DNA from: Paracoccaceae bacterium
GTDB taxonomy: Bacteria > Pseudomonadota > Alphaproteobacteria > Rhodobacterales > Rhodobacteraceae
Reading direction: 5' to 3'
Length of the DNA: 64,000 nt
Assembly (NCBI GenBank): GCA_022448245.1
Contig: JAKVCO010000006.1
Span: 248,001-312,000, forward strand
Each line of letters opens with the position of its first letter. Within the stretch, counting starts at the first letter, position 1. Positions 15,633 through 24,161 of the stretch are shown here, piece by piece. A program made the translations under genes and the position numbers. The notes beneath the pieces are model-generated. The model was not told the DNA's origin. It worked only from the letters and a program-made list of their open reading frames with translations, and searched no databases.

Positions 15633-17360
15633 TTACTCCGCTGCAATCTTGGCGAGCTCTTCAGCACGCAGGTCTTTTCTGAGGATCTTGCCGACGTTGG
15701 ATTTCGGCAACTCGTCACGGAACTCCACCTGTTTGGGCACTTTGTAGGCCGTCAGGTGCTCCTTGCAGTAGTTGCGGACTGCGTCCTTGTTCAGACCGCT
15801 GTCCTTGGCGGCGACGACGAAGGCTTTCACGGCCTCACCTGTGGCGCCATCTGGCACCCCGATCACGGCCACTTCGATCACGTCGTCATGCTTGGCGAGG
15901 CAGTCTTCCACCTCGTTCGGGTAGACGTTGAAGCCCGAGACAACGACCATGTCTTTCTTGCGGTCGACGATGCGGAAATAGCCGTCTTCGTCCATCACGC
16001 CGATGTCGCCCGTCAGGAACCATTCGCCGTTCATGACCTTCGAGGTCTCTTCCGGCTTCTTCCAATAGCCCTTCATGATCTGCGGGCCGCGTGCGGCGAT
16101 CTCACCGGTCTCACCCTGAGGCAGGATCTCACCGTCCTCAGAGAAACAGGCGACCTCGGTTGAGGGCACCGGAATACCAATCGTGCCCGCACGTGCGTTT
16201 CCAAGAGGCTCAAAGGTAAGGACCGGCGACGTCTCCGTCAGGCCGTAGCCTTGGACCACTTCACAACCGGCTACCTCTTTCCAGCGCTCCGCCACGGCAG
16301 ATTGCAGCGCCATGCCGCCTGCGCCTGCGAACTTCATGTGCTTGGGCGGCGTGTCCTGGAACCAGACCTCGTTCGTGAGGCCGTTGAAGAGCGTGTTCAC
16401 ACCGCTCATCCAGGTGATTTTGTAGTTCTCGAACGCGCGCTTGAGGTTCGATAGCGGACGCGGGTTCGGGATCAGGATGTTGCGGGCACCCAGCCAGTAG
16501 AAGGCCAGCATATTCACGGTGAACGCAAAGATATGGTAGAGCGGGAGGGCGGTCATGATCGTCTCCTCCCCCTTCACGATGTCGCGTCCGAGGAGCTCCA
16601 TCGCCTGTTCCATATTCAGGATTAGGTTGCCGTGGGTAAGCATTGCGCCCTTGGCCACGCCCGTCGTGCCGCCGGTGTATTGGAGGACCGCGAGGTCATC
16701 CAACGTCACTTCCTGAGCATATCTGTCGGCTTCGATCTTGTCGGATTTGATATGCGCGCGGCCAGCGGCGATGGCGGCTGGAAGGCGGGTGTGGGCCACT
16801 TCGATAGGCTTGATCGAGCGATCCCAGTACTTCTGCACAAGGCCCACAATGCCGCGCGGCAAGACGGGGAAGAACTCTGCCACGCGCGTCACGATTACAT
16901 TGGGGATCGGGTGGCCTTTGGTGGCGCCGGAGATTTTGTCTGCAAAGAGATCGATGATGATCAGCGCGTGAGGCTCTGCATCTTCGAACTGCTTGGCCAT
17001 CTCTTCGGTCGTGTAGAGCGGGTTCACGTTCACCAGAACGCAGCCGGCTTTGAAGATCGCGAAGGCTGCGACGGGGAAGCCAAGGCAGTTGGGCATCTGT
17101 ACCGCCACGCGGTCACCGGCGGAGAGGCCTGCGACCTCGCGCAGATAGACTGCAAGCGCGTCCGACATCTCGTCGACCTGTTTGAAGGTCAGCGTGCCGT
17201 TCATGCCGTTTGGCAGCACAGCGGTGAAGGCTTTGGCCTTTCCGAAAGTGTCGGCTACCGATCGGACCAGATCAGGCAGGTTTCTGTAAGACCCGCCGCC
17301 AATATCCGCGCGGACATTGTCGCCGTAGAATGCCGTCCAAGGCTTGGCAGTATCAGCCAT
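15633..17360 (-). CDS. fadD: Long-chain fatty acid-CoA ligase
   Basis: 575-residue adenylate-forming enzyme that activates a fatty or other carboxylic acid with ATP and CoA. Motifs seen are the P-loop YTGGTTGVAKGAMLTH, GYGLTETSP, the aspartate of WFLTGDIGVMDEDGYFRIVDRKKDM (hinge) and the C-terminal catalytic lysine in KSNVGKILRKDLR. The overall sequence resembles FadD. It leads the operon with the BASS transporter, TPP enzyme and CoA-transferase. The 91-base gap upstream (17361-17451) holds a 6-bp hairpin (17412-17427) but no T-run. True chain-length preference is unknown. Confidence 0.87.
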   Translation of the reverse strand: MADTAKPWTAFYGDNVRADIGGGSYRNLPDLVRSVADTFGKAKAFTAVLPNGMNGTLTFKQVDEMSDALAVYLREVAGLSAGDRVAVQMPNCLGFPVAAFAIFKAGCVLVNVNPLYTTEEMAKQFEDAEPHALIIIDLFADKISGATKGHPIPNVIVTRVAEFFPVLPRGIVGLVQKYWDRSIKPIEVAHTRLPAAIAAGRAHIKSDKIEADRYAQEVTLDDLAVLQYTGGTTGVAKGAMLTHGNLILNMEQAMELLGRDIVKGEETIMTALPLYHIFAFTVNMLAFYWLGARNILIPNPRPLSNLKRAFENYKITWMSGVNTLFNGLTNEVWFQDTPPKHMKFAGAGGMALQSAVAERWKEVAGCEVVQGYGLTETSPVLTFEPLGNARAGTIGIPVPSTEVACFSEDGEILPQGETGEIAARGPQIMKGYWKKPEETSKVMNGEWFLTGDIGVMDEDGYFRIVDRKKDMVVVSGFNVYPNEVEDCLAKHDDVIEVAVIGVPDGATGEAVKAFVVAAKDSGLNKDAVRNYCKEHLTAYKVPKQVEFRDELPKSNVGKILRKDLRAEELAKIAAE

Positions 17361-17451
17361 TGCGTCCTCCCCTTTGTTCTTTTACCGCGGCGTGTACCTC
17401 ATGCCCCGGCTTCGGGGAATGCTCCCCGTATTTTACGCAGCGGCACAAGGC

Positions 17452-18711
17452 CTAAAGCGCCTCTAAAGCCCTTCCAACGAAGAACAACACGCCCCCGATC
17501 AGCGTACCCAGCACCGCACCATTAATGCGAATAAACTGCAGGTCAGGGCCGACTTCTTGCTCAAAGCGTTGCGATAATGTCTGCGCGTCCCAGCCTCCGA
17601 TCACGTCTGTGACGTAGCCGCTGATTGGTTCACGTAGTTCGACGACGGCGGTCTCAGCCGTGGTGGTAAGCTGCGCCTCAAACCGGGCGAGCGTCTCTGG
17701 TTCGGACAGAAGCTTATCAGCAAAACGGTGCAGGGCCACGGCAATCGCTTCCCCCGCTTCGGGTCCATCCGCCATGCCATCGGCAAGCCGCGTTCTTAGA
17801 AGCGCGAGCATATCCTCGAGCGTCGCATCAAACGCCTCGGAGGCGACAAAACCCGCCTTCCCTTCGTGCACAGCGCGCTGGAGCGCGCCGTTTTCACTTA
17901 CCGCCGCAAGGAAACCCGTCAGCCCGCCTTCAAAGTCGCGCCGAAGGTCTGATTTAGGGTCTTGGAGGTCCTCAATCACGCCCAGCACGCCGTCTACGAG
18001 GAGGTTTGATACCCCCTTGTCGACCTGCGTCGGCGCCCACCAGCGGGAGTTATCTTGAACGATTTCAAGAACTTTCCCACGGTTTCCATCGAGCGCGGCG
18101 CTCACCTGTTTCAGCGTATCGTTGAGAAACGGGCCATCAAGGCCCTTCTCGAGCATCGGCCCCATCGCCGTCACCAGCGCTGAGGTGAATTCATCGGAAC
18201 CGACGGCAGACCGGATCTCCTGCCTGAGCCCCTTGGGCAGCGTCACCCCATCCTTGGGCTGCATCGCTACAGTCAATGCTTGCGTCAGGGGCTTGGCGAC
18301 GAGCGCTGCATTATCGGCATTCACCAACCACTCCGCCGCGCGCCGGGCGGGCGCCATCTCCGCCACGCGGGCAGAGATCGAGGCAGGGTCGAGAAAGTAG
18401 GAATTGAAGAACTGCCCCACGCTTTCGGCGGCCCGCTTTTGATTGCGAGGCAAAAGAGCCGTGTGCGGGATCTTGAGACCGAAGGGATGGCGGAAGAGAG
18501 CCTCCACCGCGAACCAATCGGCCATGCCGCCGATCATGCCGGCCTCGGCCATGTGCCGGATCAGGCGGACCCACATGGGCGGGTCATCGGGGAGATGGGT
18601 AGCAAGGTAGACGCAGACGAGCGCGATCAGAACGCCTTGCGCCCAGCGCCGCGTCTTGGCGAGCCGGGCGGCTTTGTCTGCGTCGAAGTCGTCAGGCAGG
18701 GACGTGCTCAT
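17452..18711 (-). CDS. DUF445 family membrane-associated protein
   Basis: 419 residues with a hydrophobic segment near the N-terminus (GVLIALVCVYLATHL) and one at the extreme C-terminus (GAVLGTLIGGVLFFVGRALEAL). The DUF445 hallmark AGMIGGMADWFAVEALFRHPFGLKIPHTALLP is complete. The long middle is helical and probably coiled. No biochemical role is established for the family. The start at ATG 18711 overlaps the end of phaZ by 20 bases, so it appears to be the last gene of the PHA operon; whether it has a role in granules or is only a passenger is unknown. Confidence 0.8.
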   Translation of the reverse strand: MSTSLPDDFDADKAARLAKTRRWAQGVLIALVCVYLATHLPDDPPMWVRLIRHMAEAGMIGGMADWFAVEALFRHPFGLKIPHTALLPRNQKRAAESVGQFFNSYFLDPASISARVAEMAPARRAAEWLVNADNAALVAKPLTQALTVAMQPKDGVTLPKGLRQEIRSAVGSDEFTSALVTAMGPMLEKGLDGPFLNDTLKQVSAALDGNRGKVLEIVQDNSRWWAPTQVDKGVSNLLVDGVLGVIEDLQDPKSDLRRDFEGGLTGFLAAVSENGALQRAVHEGKAGFVASEAFDATLEDMLALLRTRLADGMADGPEAGEAIAVALHRFADKLLSEPETLARFEAQLTTTAETAVVELREPISGYVTDVIGGWDAQTLSQRFEQEVGPDLQFIRINGAVLGTLIGGVLFFVGRALEAL

Positions 18712-19537
18712 CACGCGGGACCTCGGCATCCCAGACGTCGCCGTCGTGAATGAAAGCCTCGATCCGCTGGGCGGTCTCGTCAGGCTTGGAGAGAATGAAG
18801 AGGTGTCCGCAATCCATGATCACCATGCGCGCGTCGGGTAGACGCTTGCGGATGATGCGGCCGTTCACAACCGGGATTAGGGGATCGTCGCCGCCCATCA
18901 GAAGCAGCGTCGGCACCTCGATCTGCGGCAGCCAAAGCCAGCTCGTCCAACCCACGCCGCAGAGCAGCTGGTAGAAGTAGCCGCGCGCGTCTCCAGCTTT
19001 CAGCGAACCCGCGTGCATGTTCAGCAGCTCGCGGTTCATGCGCAGCTGGCCACCGTAGATATCGGGCCCGATCTTGGCCATGTGGTCGGGATCGAGGTAG
19101 CGCTTGGGCGTCGCCATCTTGCGGATGACGTTGATGTTGCCCGGTATCATCACCATCCCCGCGGACGTGGCGCACAGCGTCAGCGAATTGCAGCGATCCT
19201 GGTGGTCATAGACGAACTGCTGCGCCGCCGCCCCGCCCCAGCTGACACCAGCCACATCAACTTCCTGAATGCCCAATTCGTCAAGCAGGCGCCGCGTCAT
19301 GCGGCTGAGCCAGGAGAAACGATACGGGATTAGAGGCGTGGGCGATCCGCCCACACCGGGGACGTCAAACGTCAGAATGCGCGTGCGCTCAAAGTGACCG
19401 GCCACGGGCGCTACGGCATCGAGGCTCGCACCAATTCCGTTGAAGACGAGAAGCGTGCGCTCTGCATCTTCGGGGCCATAGAGCGCATAGCGGATCTTTT
19501 GGCCCATGATGGTGACGTGATCGATGACCGTACCCAT
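18692..19537 (-). CDS. phaZ: Poly(3-hydroxyalkanoate) depolymerase, intracellular mcl-type-like
   Basis: 281-residue alpha/beta hydrolase without a signal peptide. It resembles the Pseudomonas medium-chain PhaZ: LLVFNGIGAS, FDVPGVGGSPTPLIPYRFS, the lipase box GVSWGGAAAQQF, AGMVMIPGNI, GVGWTSWLWL and the acid/histidine pair in GGDDPLIP and DCGHLF. It lies 10 bases after phaC. Role: mobilising stored polyester inside the cell. An ordinary hydrolase of the same fold cannot be excluded, but position and the PhaZ-specific strings make depolymerase likely. Confidence 0.85.
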   Translation of the reverse strand: MGTVIDHVTIMGQKIRYALYGPEDAERTLLVFNGIGASLDAVAPVAGHFERTRILTFDVPGVGGSPTPLIPYRFSWLSRMTRRLLDELGIQEVDVAGVSWGGAAAQQFVYDHQDRCNSLTLCATSAGMVMIPGNINVIRKMATPKRYLDPDHMAKIGPDIYGGQLRMNRELLNMHAGSLKAGDARGYFYQLLCGVGWTSWLWLPQIEVPTLLLMGGDDPLIPVVNGRIIRKRLPDARMVIMDCGHLFILSKPDETAQRIEAFIHDGDVWDAEVPRDEHVPA

Positions 19538-19547
19538 GACTGGTTCC

Positions 19548-21194
19548 TTACACTTTGGCCTTGGCGTGCACGTAGGTGCCCGGCGCGTCTTCCATTGGCT
19601 CGTACTTCTTGGAGCCGAAGGATTTGGGCGCTTTGATCTGTGCGCCAGAACGCTCGTTCATCCAGTGCATCCAATGGGGCCACCAGCTGCCTTTGTTCTG
19701 CTGGGCGCCTTCGAGGAATTCCTCGGGGTTCGAGTGCTCGCCGTCGTTCGTCATGAACTTGGCGCGCGGGTTGCCCGGAGGGTTGATGAGCGACTGGATG
19801 TGACCGGCCTGAGACAGGATGAACTCCGACTTGCCGCCAAAGGCGTGGTGGCTGAGGTAGCAGCCATCCCAAGGCGTGATGTGGTCCGTCTCACCGCCCA
19901 CGATGAAGGTGTCACAGGTGACGTCCTTGAGGTTCAGGCGGTGACCGTCGATCTCCCAGCCTTTGTCACCTTGCAGACCGCCACGGCTCAGAAGCTCGAT
20001 CAGGTCGCCATGCAGGGCGGCAGGCAGGTTTGTGGTGTCGGCATTCCAGTAGAGAATGTCGAAGGCGGGTGGATCGTTGCCGATGAGGTAGTTGTTGACC
20101 CAATAGGCCCAGATCAGATCGTTCGGGCGCAGCCAGGCGAAGGTGCGTTCAAGGTCTTTGCCCTCAAGCACGCCCTTGCGGCCTGAGAAGGCCCGCGCGA
20201 GCTCCAGCGTCTCGAGGTTCGCGAAAAGGCCCATCGTCGTGTTCTTGCCGCCCTCAACCTCGAGGATCGCCACGAGGCAGGTGAAGGTGTTCGCGCGCGC
20301 CTTGTCGCCACGCGCCGACCAAAGCGCCAAGAGCATCGCCGCCGTGATACCGCCCGAGCAGGCGCCGATCACGTTGAGCGACTTCGACTTGGAGATCTCG
20401 CACGCCACTTCGGATGCACGGTCGAGCGCCTCAACGTAGGAGTTCAGGCCCCAATCGCTCTCTTTCGAAGTCGGGTTGCGCCAGCTGACGATAAAGACCT
20501 GGTGGCCTAGCGTCGTCAGATACTCGATCACAGAACGGCCGGGCGCAAGGTCCCAGACGTAGAACTTGTTGATCTGCGGCGGCACGATGAAGATCGGCGT
20601 CTTGTAGACGGTGTCGGTCTTCGGGAGGTACTGCAGCAGCTCCAGATGCTCTTCACGGTAGACGACCTTGCCTTCGCTCATCGCGAGGTTTTCGCCCACG
20701 GTGAACTTCGACTTGTCGACCATCGACGGCAGGCCGTTGTTGTTCTGCATGTCGCCGATGAACTGCTTGAGACCTTTGGCCAGGTTCTGGCCGCCGTACT
20801 CGAGCGTCGTTTTCATCGCCGTTGGGTTGCCAAGAAGCGTGTTCGTCGGCGCGAGCGTGTCAGTCACGAGGCCCGTCAGGAGCTTCGCGCGCAGCTTGTC
20901 ACGATCATCGAGCGCCAGCCCATCGACCCATGCCTCGATACCGCGCGCCCATGTCAGGTAGGACTGCATCATCACACGGTAGGCCGGGTTCGTCAGCCAA
21001 ACCGGATCGCGCCAGCGCTTGTCACCTTTCATCGGGCCCACGGTGGAGGCGCCGGTGGCGGACTTCACCATTTCCTGGCCGAGCTTGATCGACTCCGACA
21101 CCGCAACCTGCGGGGCCATGAACGCCTTGCCGTAGAAATTCATCATCGCCTTGGCGACGTCGGCGGCACTTTCGATGTTGTTCTTCTTGGTCAT
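19548..21194 (-). CDS. phaC: Poly(3-hydroxyalkanoate) synthase
   Basis: 548 residues. The catalytic cysteine is in GACSGG (about residue 279), with the aspartate in GGETDHITPW and the histidine in SQAGHIQS. IVPPQINKFYVWDLAPGRS, VSWRNPTSKESDWGL and ILYWNADTTNLPAALHG are synthase signatures. Polymerises (R)-3-hydroxyacyl-CoA into storage polyester. Its length and the PPQINKFY block look closer to Pseudomonas-type class II synthases than to the roughly 590-residue class I enzymes; a tree would decide. It is 11 bases after the MaoC gene and 10 before phaZ. Confidence 0.93.
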   Translation of the reverse strand: MTKKNNIESAADVAKAMMNFYGKAFMAPQVAVSESIKLGQEMVKSATGASTVGPMKGDKRWRDPVWLTNPAYRVMMQSYLTWARGIEAWVDGLALDDRDKLRAKLLTGLVTDTLAPTNTLLGNPTAMKTTLEYGGQNLAKGLKQFIGDMQNNNGLPSMVDKSKFTVGENLAMSEGKVVYREEHLELLQYLPKTDTVYKTPIFIVPPQINKFYVWDLAPGRSVIEYLTTLGHQVFIVSWRNPTSKESDWGLNSYVEALDRASEVACEISKSKSLNVIGACSGGITAAMLLALWSARGDKARANTFTCLVAILEVEGGKNTTMGLFANLETLELARAFSGRKGVLEGKDLERTFAWLRPNDLIWAYWVNNYLIGNDPPAFDILYWNADTTNLPAALHGDLIELLSRGGLQGDKGWEIDGHRLNLKDVTCDTFIVGGETDHITPWDGCYLSHHAFGGKSEFILSQAGHIQSLINPPGNPRAKFMTNDGEHSNPEEFLEGAQQNKGSWWPHWMHWMNERSGAQIKAPKSFGSKKYEPMEDAPGTYVHAKAKV

Positions 21195-21205
21195 CAGATT
21201 GCTCC

Positions 21206-21673
21206 TTACACCACGACCATGGCGAGCACTTCGGCCACCACGGCAGGCTTCGGCATACCTTCAATATAGGTCGTTGCCTCCACCTTGATTAGAAGACGGT
21301 CCTTGGCCTTCTCCTCAACGGAGAGAAGCTTGTAGCCCATCGTCACTTTCGAGTTCGTCAGAACCGGCATCAGGAAGCGCACCTTGTCAGTGCCGTAGTT
21401 CAGCACGCCCTTGGCGTCCTTAGGCACAATGCCCGTTTCGCTGATCGCGCCCGCCAGCATGGACAGCACGAGGAAGCCATGGGCCACCGTGCCGCCAAAG
21501 GGCGAGTGTTTCTTGGCCATCTCCGGGTGGACGTGGATCCACTGGTGATCGCCGGTGCAATCCGCAAACGTGTTGATGCGGATCTGGTTGATTTCGACAG
21601 GTGCGGACGTGCCGAAATCGTGTCCGATGAAATCCTTCATCGTGGCAGTGGTATAGCCCTCGGGTGCAGCCAT
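21206..21673 (-). CDS. MaoC-like hydratase, possible (R)-specific enoyl-CoA hydratase
   Basis: 155-residue single hot-dog domain. The hydratase-2 catalytic motif is seen in FADCTGDHQWIHVHPE, with aspartate and histidine spaced as expected, followed by GGTVAHGFLVLSML. Enzymes of this kind convert trans-2-enoyl-CoA from beta-oxidation to (R)-3-hydroxyacyl-CoA, the PhaC substrate (the PhaJ role). The location between an acyl-CoA ligase (14-base gap) and phaC (11-base gap) supports that use here. The symbol is withheld because NodN-like proteins share the same motif. Confidence 0.85.
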   Translation of the reverse strand: MAAPEGYTTATMKDFIGHDFGTSAPVEINQIRINTFADCTGDHQWIHVHPEMAKKHSPFGGTVAHGFLVLSMLAGAISETGIVPKDAKGVLNYGTDKVRFLMPVLTNSKVTMGYKLLSVEEKAKDRLLIKVEATTYIEGMPKPAVVAEVLAMVVV

Positions 21674-21687
21674 GGGTTTTCTCCCGG

Positions 21688-23313
21688 TTACGGTTTGCGG
21701 AGTTCTCGACGAAGGATTTTACCCACGCCCGATTTGGGCAATTCGTCGAGGAAGGTGATGCGCCGGGGCACTTTATAGCCAGTCAGGCTGCCACGGCAGT
21801 GTTCGATGATCGCCTCTTCCGTGAGGTTTTCGTCGGAGCGGACGACAAAGACCTGAACGGCCTCGCCGGTTTTTTCGTCAGGCACGCCGATGCAGGCGTT
21901 CTCGGCCACGCCCGGGCAGAGCGCGACGACCGCCTCGACCTCGTTCGGGTAGACGTTGAAGCCGGAGACCAGGATCATGTCCTTCTTGCGGTCCACGATG
22001 TAGAGGTAGCCGTCTTCGTCAAACGTGCCGATGTCGCCGGTGCGGAAGTAGCCGTCAGATGTGAAGGCCTCTTCATTGGCGTCATCGCGGTTCCAATAGC
22101 CCTTCATGACCTGAGGACCGGAGGCGCAGATTTCGCCACGCTCGCCCAGGGCCACTTCGTTGTCGTTTTCGTCCAGAAGCTTGATGTGCGTGGACGACAC
22201 CGGCAGGCCGCAAGCGCCCGAGAAGTGGGTGTTCGACATCGGGTTGATCGTCAGGATCGGCGCCGTCTCGGAAAGGCCATAGCCCTCTTTGATGTGGTGG
22301 CCGGTGATCTCTTTCCAGGCGTTCGATGTGGCTTCGAGCACGGCCGTGCCGCCACCGATCGAGATTTTGTAGCCGGAGAAATCGACCTCTTTGAACGCGG
22401 GATGCATGCAAAGGCCGGCAAAGAGCGTGTTCACCCCCGCCATGATCGAGAACTTTGAGTTCTTGATCGCACCAATGAAGCTGTCCATGTCGCGCGGGTT
22501 CGGGATCAGCACAATCTTCCCACCGATGGCGAGGTAAACGAGGCTGAGCGTCAGGCCGAAGATGTGGTAGAGCGGCAGCGCGCCTACGACGACTTCTTTA
22601 CCCTCCTCGGAGGCCTCCGGAAGATAGGCGCGGAACTGCTCGGAATTGGCAACAAGGTTGCGGTGCGTGAGCACAGCGCCCTTCGACAGACCCGTCGTGC
22701 CGCCAGTGTATTGGAAGAAGATCAGGTCATCACCGGTCAGCTCCACGGGCTCGAAGGCCATGTCAGCGCCTTCGGCCAGCACATCGGCGAATTTGATCGG
22801 GGCTTCAATCGCTGCGTCAGCCGGCGGCGTCGGGATGGGGAGGCCCATGCCATCACCCAAGTCGATCGTCACAACTGTCTTCACAGGGGTGTTGCCAATG
22901 ATGGCACCCAGCGTGGGCGTGGAGCCTGCGAAGATTAGGATTGTCTCAGCACCAGCATCGTTGAGCTGATGCTCAAGCTCGCGCGGGGTGTAGAGCGGGT
23001 TCACGTTCACCTGCGTGGCTCCTGCGCGCAGGATGCCCAGCATGGCCACGGGAAAGGCAAAGATGTTCGGGCACATGAGCGCGATCCGGTCACCGCGTTT
23101 CACGCCAAGCTCGGTCTGCAAATAGGCGGCAACGTTGCGCGCGGCAGCATCGAGCTGCGCGTAGGTCATCGGCGCGCCGAAGCATTCAAAGGCCGTCAGA
23201 TCAGGATATTTCTTGCAAGCGTTGTCGAGAAGTTCGACGACCGAGCCATAGGCATCGGCGTCAATCTCTTCCGGCACGCCTTTATCGTAGCTCCGAATCC
23301 AGTGCTTGGACAT
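21688..23313 (-). CDS. Acyl-CoA synthetase (AMP-forming), first gene of PHA operon
   Basis: 541 residues with YTGGTTGLSKGAVLTH, GYGLSETAPILTI, YFRTGDIGTFDEDGYLYIVDRKKDM and a C-terminal KSGVGKILRRELR. It resembles the fadD product of the neighbouring operon at many motifs, so the two are probably paralogues. Leading a ligase-hydratase-synthase-depolymerase series, it would channel free fatty acids into hydroxyacyl-CoA and polymer. The 94-base upstream gap contains the stem-loop that follows the phasin gene; a separate promoter is possible. Confidence 0.88.
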   Translation of the reverse strand: MSKHWIRSYDKGVPEEIDADAYGSVVELLDNACKKYPDLTAFECFGAPMTYAQLDAAARNVAAYLQTELGVKRGDRIALMCPNIFAFPVAMLGILRAGATQVNVNPLYTPRELEHQLNDAGAETILIFAGSTPTLGAIIGNTPVKTVVTIDLGDGMGLPIPTPPADAAIEAPIKFADVLAEGADMAFEPVELTGDDLIFFQYTGGTTGLSKGAVLTHRNLVANSEQFRAYLPEASEEGKEVVVGALPLYHIFGLTLSLVYLAIGGKIVLIPNPRDMDSFIGAIKNSKFSIMAGVNTLFAGLCMHPAFKEVDFSGYKISIGGGTAVLEATSNAWKEITGHHIKEGYGLSETAPILTINPMSNTHFSGACGLPVSSTHIKLLDENDNEVALGERGEICASGPQVMKGYWNRDDANEEAFTSDGYFRTGDIGTFDEDGYLYIVDRKKDMILVSGFNVYPNEVEAVVALCPGVAENACIGVPDEKTGEAVQVFVVRSDENLTEEAIIEHCRGSLTGYKVPRRITFLDELPKSGVGKILRRELRKP

Positions 23314-23357
23314 CGGTTCCTCCCGGGTTGGTTTTTATATTTTTGTAGTATGGGGGG

Positions 23358-23386
23358 GGAGCCGCCCGTTTGGGAAGGGCGGCTCC
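23358..23386. terminator. Stem-loop downstream of the phasin gene
   Basis: ggagccgccc (23358-23367) pairs perfectly with gggcggctcc (23377-23386) around a 9-base loop. It lies after the phasin stop and before the acyl-CoA synthetase start. On the minus strand it is followed by a C-run and AT-rich sequence rather than a clean T-run, so it may be a partial terminator that keeps phasin message higher than the PHA enzyme message. Confidence 0.5.
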
Positions 23387-23407
23387 GCGGCTATGCCGCT
23401 GCGTCGC

Positions 23408-23854
23408 TTAGGCTGCGCGCTTGCCGTCGAGCAGTTCGATAACCGGCTTCAGGGTCTTTTCCGTCTCAACGCGAGCCACGTCGATGAACTCTTTGCCGTG
23501 AGCGGCGGAGGTCTCGAGGCGGGTCTGCATGAAGGAGGCCTGAAGCTCAGCAACTTGCTGGATGTTCTTGGCTTGCATGGTCTTCTGAGCGTGGTCGGTG
23601 ACCTCGCCGTAGAACTCCTGGCCGAAGCCCCAGAGCGTCTTGGAGACAGTCGTCAGACCTGCGTAGTAGGCCTTGCCGAAGTCCATGGCGGCGCCGGCGG
23701 TCAGGTTTGCCGTGCCACGCACGTCGTCGAAGCGCTCGGTGACGTTCTCGCGAACGGCGGAGGCGCGCTCAGAGACGGACTCACGCACTTTGGAAACAGT
23801 GGATTTTGCTTCTGCCTTGGGTGCGGCAGCTTTGGATTTGGTTGCGGTTGCCAT
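23408..23854 (-). CDS. phaP: Phasin (PHA granule-associated protein)
   Basis: 148 residues from the ATG at 23854, which has AGGAC at correct spacing. The frame stays open further upstream, but that text covers the operator region. An Ala/Lys-rich N-terminus (MATATKSKAAAPKAEAKS) resembles other small granule proteins. It is followed by a phasin-2-like amphipathic helix (AAMDFGKAYYAGLTTVSKTLWGFGQEFYGEVTDHAQ) and a QVAELQASFMQTRLETS region. Phasins coat PHA granules and are made in large amounts. The promoter has tandem PhaR-type sites. Confidence 0.88.
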   Translation of the reverse strand: MATATKSKAAAPKAEAKSTVSKVRESVSERASAVRENVTERFDDVRGTANLTAGAAMDFGKAYYAGLTTVSKTLWGFGQEFYGEVTDHAQKTMQAKNIQQVAELQASFMQTRLETSAAHGKEFIDVARVETEKTLKPVIELLDGKRAA

Positions 23855-24161
23855 GGAAAATGTCCTCTCGTCTGGCGTTATGCAGTCCCGACAGATGCTT
23901 TCCTCTGCGGTTGACGTGAACGTAAGGGTCGAAATGCTGCATTGCAACATCCTGGGCAAAGTTTTTCTGCATTGCAGCATTTTTAATATATCGCTGTTTT
24001 TATTGCAGAAATTTTCTATGCAAGCTCATTCACTAAAATGACGTCCCGTCATAACTGGGAGGAACCACCGCAGCAGACCAAGAAAAACTGGGGGTGAAAT
24101 TCTTGCTCGAAGGCGTCAGCGTCTTATTTAGTGGCTCGATTGCGATGAAGAACACGGCCCC
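23855..24161. promoter_or_regulatory. Divergent intergenic region, phasin and mrp promoters, with PhaR-type sites
   Basis: A 307-base AT-rich region. It holds ATGCTGCATTGCAACA (23934-23949) and CTGCATTGCAG (23967-23977), 29 bases apart, so on nearly the same helix face. A third half-type site, ATTGCAG, is at 24002-24008. CTGC-N3-GCAG is the form I know for the PHA-responsive repressor PhaR of Paracoccus denitrificans. The sites lie 80-125 bases upstream of the phasin start. No convincing -35/-10 pair could be fixed for either gene. The 120 bases next to mrpA show no operator. Confidence 0.65.

Noticed and set aside
17412-17427. Terminator after the DUF445 gene
   Set aside because: Only a 6-bp stem, with no T-run on the minus strand.
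23855-23980. N-terminal extension of the phasin frame
   Set aside because: The added residues cover the operator-like repeats, and the normal phasin N-terminus with a good ribosome-binding site starts at 23854.
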